NCBI RefSeq assembly: GCF_963678635.1
Contig: NC_087062.1
Location: 66,325,415-66,389,414, forward strand
Direction: 5' to 3'
From: Symsagittifera roscoffensis
Lineage: Eukaryota; Xenacoelomorpha; Acoela; Convolutidae
Length of the DNA: 64,000 nt
Position 1 is the first letter of the stretch; each line of letters opens with the position of its first letter. A model generated the notes under the pieces. The model was not told the DNA's origin, ran no database searches, and saw nothing but the letters and a program-made list of their open reading frames with translations. This document shows positions 55,650-64,000 of the stretch, one piece after another. Position numbers and translations under genes: made by a program.

Positions 55650-57260
55650 AATGATTAATAAGACTCCTTGGCCTCATAACAGGTCCTTTCATTCCTGGAC
55701 AACTCTCAGTTGCGGCAGGATACGCATTTTACTAGAAAATTTTAAGGTTCGTAATTACTCGTTTTTTCCGCTATGGAAGTCGAAACTAATTTTTTTAAGC
55801 TTCGAAATTTCATTTAGCCGCAATGAACAAAATGGAGCAGACACAGTCAATAGCTTACTAAAAACGCTGAATTAAAATGTAGCATCTTTATTTTGCCTTT
55901 TTGAATTTTTTTTCTACGATTGTTAATCCTGGTTTTAATTGATGTAATGAATTTGGAAGAAAATTGCCGAATATCTCCAAAGGTATAATGACCTCTTAAA
56001 AAACGGAAATTCGAATGCCGAAAATGTACTTGATATAAACAACGGGGTCTTTCTGATAAATGTGTCTTTCAGAACTAAAATTTCACCATTCTAAAGCCTG
56101 CTATCTATGAAATCAGGAACATATTTAAGGTGATCGCCTCGCTTGTCCCAATTCAACCCCTCGCCACTCGATTGGGTGCTGTTTTATGATAGAAATTTTT
56201 CGACCAATTGATCCTTAAAAAGCATCTTTGATATTTGGCCTAGAAAGAGTAAATTTTTGATAGTTCCTAAAGATCCGCCCCTCGTCAAAATCGAAGATCC
56301 TCTCACAGGTGAAAAAAAAATGAAGCCAAATCAAAAACTATGAAGTTGAGACACGTTTAAAGAAAGAAAGAAAGAATATATTTTTCCTTTTATAAACCAT
56401 ATATCAGCATAATTAAATTTGCCACATTTAAAGCAGGAACGGATAGACAACGGGACCTGTTGGTCCACTAAAAGTCTACCCTTCTATTCAAATGAAACAT
56501 CTCTAATGAAACAAATCAAATTAAACAATGCGAGCAAATATATTTTTATTTAAAAAGAACTATGCAAGAACATGGCAAATGAATTGCTCATTAGAAGCGC
56601 TAATCAACTTTGAGAGCTATTGATGAAGAACAATTCTACCAATTAGTACCTCTGCGTTTTAGTTTAGAAACCTCGTTAACCGGTTTACTGACAAGAAGAA
56701 AATTTGAAAATTTACAGTGCTAACAAAACTCACCGCTGAGATTTCTTGATCAGTTCTTTTAGTCAGGTCAAACTTTAAACTGCGATATTATCAAATTGCC
56801 AAAATTTTTACATCCAAAAACTAAAAGAAATTCTAGATACATGTCCGTTAAACGCATATCCTATCAAGTTTGAATCAAAGTCTGTTATCAGCGTATTACA
56901 GCTGGACAGGTTAGTCGCCAGCAAATTAGAGAAAACTCCACAATTCACAGCCACAGCAACCAAAAACAGGCAGTACTAGGAAACAGGAGAAAAACAAAGG
57001 AAAAGGCACTGCAAGAAGAGCAAATACACCATCTGCCAAAAACTAGTTAGAAAATCAGATGTGATCAAAAACCAAATACTAGAGCAATATTCGTGTGGAA
57101 ACAAGCAAAAGCACACCAACAATGGTTTCTTTATACTTATAACGAGAGCCTCTAACTCTTATCGACGGTATTAATGACTTAGAGACATCTTTTTACACAA
57201 TCTTACCGAGCGAACTCTTATTGGCATTGAATTATAATTTTTCGTTGATTATTAACTTCT
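55650..57260. other. Region upstream of HPF1, no gene identified
   Basis: It should contain the HPF1 promoter, but no element can be named. At 56359-56376 there is a short GAAA microsatellite. The sequence after it, to about 56480 (TAGACAACGGGACCTGTTGG), reads on the minus strand like a LINE 3' UTR ending in a TTTC repeat tail. Confidence 0.35.
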
Positions 57261-57280
57261 GATTGATTGACTATAAAAAT

Positions 57281-57484
57281 ATGGAAAGAATTCACCATGA
57301 CAACCATGACCGCGCGGACTGGAGGAAAGAGGACATGAAGATACCTGCGTGGAGGCGTATTCTGCTGTGTGGGGGGAATTTGGGTGGGTGTGGTGGGGGC
57401 AGGGGGAATGGAGATGATTCAGACACTCACGTGGAAGAGAGACCAAACACCCGCCAGGTTAAAACAAACTCAACTATAGGAAGG
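57281..57484 (+). CDS. Candidate first exon, unrecognised (low confidence)
   Basis: ATG at 57281 opens MERIHHDNHDRADWRKEDMK, then IPAWRRILLCGGNLGG and a glycine-rich stretch. The first 40 codons look protein-like (charged cytosolic head, then a possible membrane start). A donor GG|GTGGGT lies near 57383. The opposite strand contains a pyrimidine tract with CACACAG and CACGCAG|GTATCT, which would fit a minus-strand microexon instead. Confidence 0.25.
57371..57406 (+). promoter_or_regulatory. Potential G-quadruplex
   Basis: Five runs of three or more G (GGGGGG, GGG, GGG, GGGGG, GGGGG) lie within 36 bases, a strong contrast to the AT-rich surroundings. Confidence 0.6.
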
Positions 57485-57832
57485 TGACACGTTTCTCTTG
57501 TTTGAGTTTTTGCCCCTTTTAAATTTAAGGGGCGAAATAATCGTAGACCTAACAAAGGCATCCACAGTGAAAAAACGGATTAAGAAAATCTTATAGTATT
57601 TTAATACCCAACACGAAGAAAAAAATGATTTCGTGAGTTAAAATAACTTGTGGACTCAAAAAGAAAACATTCCAGCACAGAGATTTCCAATAACAACCAA
57701 TATTTACGCCCAAAACCCATTAACGAAGAAAGCAGAACAATGGCTTTGAACTTCTTTCACCTAAGTTTGAAATGGTAATAAAAACGTAGGTTAAATCGGC
57801 AACCATTGTGCTTAGACCCCTCTTAACTCATA

Positions 57833-57917
57833 TCTGTTCGTTGCATAACACAGGTAACAGTTATGTTCGTTGCATAACACCCCCTATGTCTGTTCGTTGC
57901 ATAACACAGGTAACAGT
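57833..57917. repeat. GTTCGTTGCATAACAC tandem repeat (three copies)
   Basis: 57833-57861 and 57889-57917 are identical 29-mers beginning TCTGTTCGTTGCATAACAC and ending GGTAACAGT; the copy between them shares the first 18 bases. Unit spacing is about 28 bp. Confidence 0.8.
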
Positions 57918-58692
57918 ACGACAGAGGGACGCCTCTACTGGACTCCTTGTCACATGCACTGCTACTAGTGCTGCCAGCAATAGACAGAAAGGGAGTAGTA
58001 TTGGAAAAAGAAAGGGGGAAGGGGAAGTGGAGTTCAAAAGCAGTCAGCATGGACTCTCGCGCAGACAGTGATGCGCACGTTTTCCTTACTCATCGTTCAA
58101 ATTTTAGATCTTTAATGAATAATTAGGCTGTATCTTCGAACTCAAACTAAAAAAACTATGTTCAACTATTTTATTACTTGAACTTAATTTAGTAAGCTAT
58201 GCAGCATCAAAATTCCTATAAGATTTCAAACAGTACTGGTAACTTTAAAACCTACTATTTTGAATAACCAGAACGGTTGATTGATAGCCGGTTGATGTGA
58301 CACAGTTATCATTGCCAAAAATAAATCAGACCAAAACTGATTTTGAACTCAGTATTTTATGAAAATTAAAAAAATTTAAATGAATTTTTTCATCTTGTCG
58401 AAAATAGATGATCCACTTTAAAGCATGTCAATCAACTGTTCAAATTTTTTTAAGTGAAAAAACTTTCATCGCTGATATGAGGAATTCGCTCTTTTTTCCG
58501 AGTACGTGTATCTCGAGACATTTTTTGAAGTGATTGGATTCATATTAGCATTGACGAATAGCATTACATGAGCTCATAGTGATGAAACATTTCAGCTTTT
58601 AAAAATAAGCCTTGAGGTCAGACCTATTTACCCAGTTTTTACATTTAAAATATAGTACAAAAAATCGCATCGCTGTATCGAGCAGACATCAG

Positions 58693-58867
58693 ATCAAATG
58701 GGCAGAAACGCCTTCAAGCGTAAACGAGAGAGGGCAACTGAGTTCATATGGGACCAAGTCAACTTCGGAAGTGAGAAATGGAGACTCGGGCGGCGTTGCG
58801 TTTGGGGGGCAGAACAGTGACGAGTGGGCCAGCAGAGTACGATTAGATGATGAGAGCAGATCCATTA
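58693..58867 (+). CDS. Candidate internal exon, unrecognised
   Basis: GCAGACATCAG precedes it, and ATTA|GTAAGA follows. 58 codons are open, reading IKWAETPSSVNERGQLSSYG and continuing through DEWASRVRLDDESRSI. The composition is polar and balanced, unlike the flanks. A GDSGG word inside is not in protease context. It ends in phase 1, which does not match the candidate exon at 59545, so an exon may be missing. Confidence 0.3.
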
Positions 58868-59544
58868 GTAAGACAGGCAGAAACCACGGTTACCGAATTT
58901 ACAATGCAACAACACAACAAAAAGAAGATACGTCCCTTAAAAACGCCATGCAAGTGATGAATGAAAGTTTTCAAAACAATTCTGGTCAAGTTCGCGGTAG
59001 TGTAAAAATCCACCCACTTAAGCTTAAAAACATATCCATATCTATCCTTGAGTGCATAGTGCGATTGTTCCGACCAAGAACTTTGGATTTGTTCTGTCTT
59101 TCCACTCAAATTTGAATACCTCAAAGAAAACTCGTAGAGGGTGAATTGTGGTATCATACTCATGCCGTTTGGTCATATTTGGATTCTTAACAAAATTCAA
59201 AAAAGTTCTCTCATTGCCGAGAAAAAAAAACAGGCCTGGCGAAAGACTGGCCTACCAATTGAAACAATAACTTAACTATAGTTTCAGATATTTCTTGCAT
59301 TTTTTCTACCTCAATGGCACTTTTAAGAAAAAGAAAATGCAGAAAAAGAAAAACAAAATCGGTGTTTTCAAAAAATTTGTTAAAATTTTAAGTTTTTTTT
59401 TGTATATCAGTTTGGTCGGAAAATTATGTGCAAATTTCTTAACACTGTGTTTTGGCTGACTAACATATTTTTCTCATAATGAGGTTCTAACTGGTCAAAC
59501 CCGATAAAATATACAATAAATCTTTCGAATTTAATTCCATCCAG

Positions 59545-59684
59545 ATCCGTGGTTGAAGTGGCTCAATACGAGGGAAGTTGTCTGCCGCCCGCTGCTTCCA
59601 CAGACGAGATCTCCGAAGAAGAGGAAGCCGATGAGTCAGAGTCCGACCAGCGTCAGAGTCTGCTGAAGAAGAAAAATCATTATC
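59545..59684 (+). CDS. Candidate acidic exon, unrecognised
   Basis: Acceptor TTAATTCCATCCAG|A, then TTATCAG|GTAGGA as donor. Reads SVVEVAQYEGSCLPPAAS, then DEISEEEEADESESDQRQ and SLLKKKNHYQ. It looks like a cytoplasmic acidic tail or linker. The frame also stays open to 59773, with another donor at AAGAG|GTATAC (59761). No family is recognised. Confidence 0.35.
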
Positions 59685-59886
59685 AGGGTAGGAACAAACG
59701 CAATTCCACCGTGTCCAAAAGCAGGGGCGAGAAGGGCTATTGGGGACACAACACCAAGAGGTATACTACAAATTAATTTTAGATTGATTTGTTTATGAGA
59801 AGCGTTCACGAGCAAAACTATATGAGCCCTATACTGACCCCGCAAAAAAACGAGAATTATGGAATTGAGAATTATGGAATGGCATC

Positions 59887-60157
59887 TGTCATCCGGCGTG
59901 GATAGATAAAACTCCCTACAAAACTTATTATTTATTTATATACCATTTATGTTTTGATATTATATAACATTAATGTGTACTGGTCGATTGACCTTGATGC
60001 AAGGACGAGAACTGTGTCTGAAGAGAACTACGGTTCAGAGAATAATTAACGCTTACGAAAACAAGTTGTTTTAACTTATCTCTCTCAGTTTGATATTATC
60101 TATCCATACGGATTCAATAACCAACTGTTCATACCTCGAGGAGTTGACGGTATGACA
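59887..60157 (+). repeat. Gypsy 5' LTR (271 bp)
   Basis: Starts TGTCATCCGGCGTGG and ends GGTATGACA, giving the TGTCAT/ATGACA terminal inverted repeat. It is 30 bp longer than the copy-1 LTRs and clearly diverged from them, with shared words such as GGTCGATTGACC/GGTCAATTGACC and CCATACGGATTCAATAACCA. Confidence 0.85.
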
Positions 60158-61413
60158 TGGCGCAGCCACCAGAATTTTCGAAGAATCCACTTAACATAAA
60201 TCCTTTTTGGGAACGAGCATCGGCTGAACCTCTACTAGAGCGGACAAAATGGGCGGCCATATTGGAAATGGCAGTTTTCGCTAAAGACGGTATCGAAATT
60301 AGAAATCTATTACGAGCACGCCCAACACTCGTTGAACCAGCTGAGCCAGTATACGAGATTGAAATCACTGGCGAAGCAGATGCTCAACGGAAAAACCGAG
60401 AGGTGTGCAACCAAGAAAAAAGAGTGGGTTGGGAGAACCACGTGATAAAAGCGCGGGAAAGAGGGGTACTGTGTAATTCATTCAGATGGGATGAAGCAGA
60501 CGCAAAAGTACGCAGCTACCTCTTCTTGTGCCTCGGCGCCGAAAGACAACATCAAATACAACAAAAACGACCGAATATGCAATTACATACGGTGTCTACA
60601 CAACAATTCATGACTGTTTTGGAAGAAATATTCGTCATGACACGGATAATAGCGTTTGAAAGGTATAATTTCATTTGTCGAAAACAAAAGGAAACGGAGA
60701 GTTTAGAACAGTTCCACGCTGACCTAGTCGAACTAGCCTCGCAGGCTGATTGCGGCGACCGAGAAAGTGAGTGGGTAAGGGACATGTTTACCGCTCACAT
60801 GAACAATGAAAAAATTGCAGAGGAACTGTTAGTCCAAACACGTACGCCGCAGGAGGCTTATGAATACGCGATCCGACGCAAAAAAGGAATTGAACACAGC
60901 CGCACAATGAAAATAAATCCGATCGGAGGGCAAACAGTTACGACCCCAAAACAAGAACCAAAACATTATGTCAATACACGTGGCAGACAAAACCAACAAT
61001 ATAACCAAAATAATCAACGAGGCCGGGGAAATTTTCGCGGTCGAACATATCCACGTGGATCACAAAACACAAGGGGTCAACAATATCAACAACAACACCG
61101 AAACACAAATCCCAAACAATGTTTCAAATGTGGAAACCAATATGGTCCAAATCACCTACAATCTTGTCCGGCCAAAGACAAAATTTGCTCTAAATGCGCA
61201 AAATGTGGAAATTTTGCAAAAGTTTGTCGTTCCACAAACGTCAATTATCTCGGCAACATAAATGAGGAACAACAAGAAGAAACAAAAATAGAGAGCACGG
61301 GGACGTATACCGAGCCGGTGGCTTACGCAGAGTTCACCACAAACAATGGTTGGGAAAATTACCAAGTAGACGATTTCTCGGTAATGGCAATTTCAGAATC
61401 ATTTGAGATTTAG
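60157..61413 (+). CDS. Intact gypsy Gag polyprotein (418 codons)
   Basis: The structural protein of the retrotransposon particle. Opens MAQPPEFSKNPLNINPFWER with its ATG made from the last LTR base plus TG of the primer-binding site. The capsid-like region spans about residues 50-240. A basic glutamine/arginine/glycine stretch (RGRGNFRGRTYPRG, about 285-300) precedes CCHC knuckles at about 322-360; the first is CFKCGNQ...HLQSC. The second has Asn in place of the zinc-binding His (CGNFAKVC, where copy 1 has RGHFAKIC). The stop is TAG where copy 1 has GAA, so gag-pol was probably one frame and this stop is a mutation. Confidence 0.85.
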   Translation: MAQPPEFSKNPLNINPFWERASAEPLLERTKWAAILEMAVFAKDGIEIRNLLRARPTLVEPAEPVYEIEITGEADAQRKNREVCNQEKRVGWENHVIKARERGVLCNSFRWDEADAKVRSYLFLCLGAERQHQIQQKRPNMQLHTVSTQQFMTVLEEIFVMTRIIAFERYNFICRKQKETESLEQFHADLVELASQADCGDRESEWVRDMFTAHMNNEKIAEELLVQTRTPQEAYEYAIRRKKGIEHSRTMKINPIGGQTVTTPKQEPKHYVNTRGRQNQQYNQNNQRGRGNFRGRTYPRGSQNTRGQQYQQQHRNTNPKQCFKCGNQYGPNHLQSCPAKDKICSKCAKCGNFAKVCRSTNVNYLGNINEEQQEETKIESTGTYTEPVAYAEFTTNNGWENYQVDDFSVMAISESFEI

Positions 61414-64000
61414 GTCACAAAAACAATATCAGAAGACAATTTGAATGGACACATTGTCAAATTGAAAACGAATACAACATAATTATTCGCAATTGTCGAC
61501 TCAGGTAGCCCAATGTCCTTTCTAAACGAAAAGACGGCACAACGATTACAACAAAACAACACATCGGCAATATTCAAAAATATTCCCCCGGAGGATACAG
61601 CTAGAAATTTAGCGGGTTATAATGGCGAATATATTCAACCTAAAGGAAGACTGATACTAACGATTGAGTCTGGGGGGTGGAAAGTCCAAACAGCTCCGTT
61701 CATTATAGTGGACAACCAAAAAGCCAATATATTAGGACGGAATCTACTACCACGCATCGGCATCAAACTAATTCAGGACAAACCAACTCAAAAGTTGCTT
61801 AACGTACAACAGAGCGAGAAATCGAACCATGAGATTAAACAATGGGTCAGAGATTATTTCAACAACTATGCGTACGAATCGGAAAGTCCAAACATCGCGT
61901 AATGAAAACCCAATTCACCAAGGATTTTGAACCAATACAACAAAAGGGCAGACGCATACCCATACACTTACAAGAAAGAGTTGAAGCTGAACTAAACAAT
62001 TTGATTGACCAAAAACATATTATCAAACTCGATAAGTGCTCAGACAAACAATTTATCAGTCCTATAGTTATCACGGTCAAAAAGGACCAAACGGTTAAAC
62101 TAGCACTGGATTCGAAGAAAATTAACAAATATATACACAAAAACAAATATCAGATGCCAAACATAGATCTCTTGCTGGACAATATCGCACAAGTAGTGAA
62201 GTCCGACAAATCAAATCAAACACTATTCACAACACTTGATTTGCGATACGCATATTCACAAATCCCGTTGGATAAAACAACACGAGAACAATGCAATTTC
62301 AGTCTAATTGGGGGAGATGCCACCGGAACATACCAATTCCAAACAGAATTTTACGGCCTTACGGATATGCCGGCAGAGTTCCAAAAAGCAGTGGATCTGA
62401 TACTCACAAATTGCAATAATACATATGCATACCTTGACGATATTCTAATCATAACAAAAGGAACACTCGAGTCTCATTGACAAAAACTCCAGACGGTGCT
62501 AACAAAACTCAACGAAGAGAATCTTGCAATTTCGTTGGACAAGTGTTAGTTCGCATGCAAACAAGTTGAGTGGTTGGGCTATACCATAAACAGTGAGGGA
62601 ACTAAACCACTCATTAAGAAAACCGAGGCAATTGAAAAATTATCGCCTCCCAAAACGTTTAAACAACTCAAAAGTTTCATGGGGTCAATACATCATCTTA
62701 CAAGATATATACCAAATTTAGCACAAACAGCAGCAGCTTTGAGACCATTACTAAGAAACGCTGAAAAGAACAGACCTATCATTTGGTTACCGGAACACAA
62801 CTCAGCTTTTAAAAACATTATACAACTCGTGGCAAAAATCACACAAAATAAACATTTTGATCAACATTTAGAAACTCGCATCGTCTGTGACGCATCTAAT
62901 ACAGGTTTAGGAGCAGCTTTAGAGCAACATTCAACAGAAGGTTGGGTAGCTATAGCATATTCGTCACATTTCTTAAATTCCCTTGAGGAAAAATATTCAG
63001 TAAATGAGTGAGAATTATTAGGAGTTGTTTGGGCAATCGAGGACTTCAAATATTATTTGTACGGTAAACATTTTACTGTCATCACTGACCATCAAGCATT
63101 AATTAGCGCATTAAACGCCAGCGAACGATCAAAGACAAGTCAAAGCCGTCTCACCCGCTGGATTGATAGATTAATACCATTTCATTTTGACACCAAACAC
63201 CTCGCAGGGAATAAAATGGGATTAATAGACTATATGTCACAAAATCCGGTTGGATTACCCTTACCCCCCGCGAATTTGATGATGAATTTGTAGTTGCGGC
63301 AATTACCACATTCATAAACAACTTGGAAATGATTGACAATGTCATCCTAAATCAATTGGCCAATCAGAACAAAGCACCATGTGACCTGATCAAAAAACGC
63401 GCGGAAAATAAAGGGTTATTAACTGCTAGAACAAACGCTCAATTAACAACTAAACATTCCAAACATTCTATCAACGGTCAATTGCTACCTAAAACCAGAA
63501 TTCAGTCTAACTCAAACTCTGTTCAAAATCAGTCAACATTGCATTCAGTTCAGAATCAGTCAACACTCACAGTCGTAAATTCTTCAGTTCAACGAGCGAT
63601 CGATCAACACGATAAAATTCCAAACCATGAGTCGAAAAGATATGAGAAATTTCACAGCCGGCTTCATTCCGAGCGAGCTAAAAACAAACAAACCACGCGG
63701 TCGTGCAGTTTCGGTCGATTGGACGAACACTTCAGACCGAGAAGAAAGTCTCTCCGACCGAGGTGGCACAAACGACCACCAACAAAGGACAAGCAGACGA
63801 AGAAAACCAAATCATCACCGCAATACCAACCAACCACAAAAGTGATCGACGCAAGAAATTTGATCTCGGGAACGAAAAGTACAAAATTCCCAAAGATTAT
63901 ATTTGGAGACTTCAAAACAGTAACAAAAGGAGACAGTTCACAAACAACTGTACCACTGATAACTCACGCAACATTAGCTACACAAACAACGCTGCAAAAC
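61414..64000 (+). pseudogene. Gypsy pol, mildly decayed, cut by window end
   Basis: In frame with gag, a TAA at 61480-61482 precedes LFAIVDSGSPMSFLNEK, the protease with DSG. A frameshift near 61860 leads into RT: KDQTVKLALDSKKINKY, LDLRYAYSQIPLDK and YAYLDDILIITKG near 62430. TGA at 62478 and TAG at 62547 follow, then RNase H with IVCDASNTGLGAALEQ, a TGA near 63009, and YLYGKHFTVITDHQAL. From 63300 the long tether begins (MSRKDMRNFTAGFIPSEL near 63627). Integrase lies beyond the window. About six point lesions suffice to explain the inactivation. Confidence 0.85.

Larger units (their letters stand above)
59887..64000 (+). mobile_element. Second Ty3/gypsy copy of the same family (3' end beyond window)
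   Basis: LTR, putative primer-binding site, intact gag and a pol with few mutations, colinear with the element at 28287-35228. Fewer disruptions suggest a younger insertion. Sequence left of the LTR (GCATC at 59882-59886) is the candidate target duplication, uncheckable here. Confidence 0.9.

Noticed and set aside
58770-58800. Protease active-site motif (GDSGG) in the 58.7-kb exon candidate
   Set aside because: It lacks the preceding Cys, the following Pro and all other S1 landmarks; a short chance match.
61405-61420. TAG between gag and pol as a programmed readthrough stop
   Set aside because: gag and pol are in the same frame here, but copy 1 has GAA at the aligned codon and copy 2 has a further TAA about 66 nt on, so ordinary mutation is the simpler explanation.

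Overview
This is an animal nuclear genome segment: AT-rich, intron-containing, and mostly transposable-element sequence with a few host genes embedded. The best evidence for an animal is (i) a three-exon HPF1 gene (histone PARylation factor 1) on the minus strand at 52.5-55.6 kb, (ii) chymotrypsin-fold serine protease exons on the minus strand, and (iii) remains of a BEL/Pao retrotransposon, a superfamily known only from animals. A short degenerate TTAGGG tract argues mildly against an insect. The species cannot be assigned from the sequence alone. Nothing here is prokaryotic: there are no operons, ribosome binding sites or CRISPR arrays.

Layout. 0-10.46 kb: a tandem array of about 1.8-kb units, each carrying an antisense fragment of a non-LTR reverse transcriptase that was already dead when it was amplified. 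10.5-15 kb: exons of an unrecognised plus-strand gene (11.2, 12.0 and 14.4 kb) and diverged direct repeats. 15.2-17.9 kb: a 1.4-kb tandem segmental duplication whose breakpoint lies inside a hAT-type MITE with perfect 8-bp target duplications. 19.1 kb: an isolated protease exon with GDSGGP. 19.5-22.2 kb: degenerate tandem repeats, one interrupted by a 0.5-kb inverted-terminal-repeat insertion. 23.0-27.0 kb: a decayed LINE on the minus strand (ORF1, APE endonuclease, RT). 27.9-35.2 kb: a compound Ty3/gypsy element with three LTRs inside one pair of 5-bp target duplications. 36.2-43.5 kb: a BEL/Pao relic split by a 3.2-kb insertion whose ends are built of AAAAACCGCTC-type repeats. 43.6-45.5 kb: a 680-bp Tc1/mariner-style foldback next to a 1.1-kb element with 21-bp TIRs and ATCGATTT-rich ends. 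46.9-51.6 kb: five or six exons of a serine protease. 48.6-49.1 kb: a second hAT-type element in one of its introns. 52.5-55.6 kb: HPF1. 57.3-59.8 kb: weakly supported plus-strand exons. 59.9-64.0 kb: a second, younger copy of the Ty3/gypsy family with an intact gag, cut by the window end.

Host gene content is sparse. Introns range from about 44 nt to over 1 kb and possibly tens of kb, because transposons have accumulated inside them. The most unusual biology is in the elements: a gypsy family whose gag start codon straddles the LTR/primer-binding-site junction and which carries a very long tether between RNase H and integrase; two apparently unrelated DNA elements with palindromic oligomer-rich ends; and a dead RT fragment multiplied as a satellite. 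Coordinates of splice sites were read by eye from GT/AG context, phase and protein similarity.
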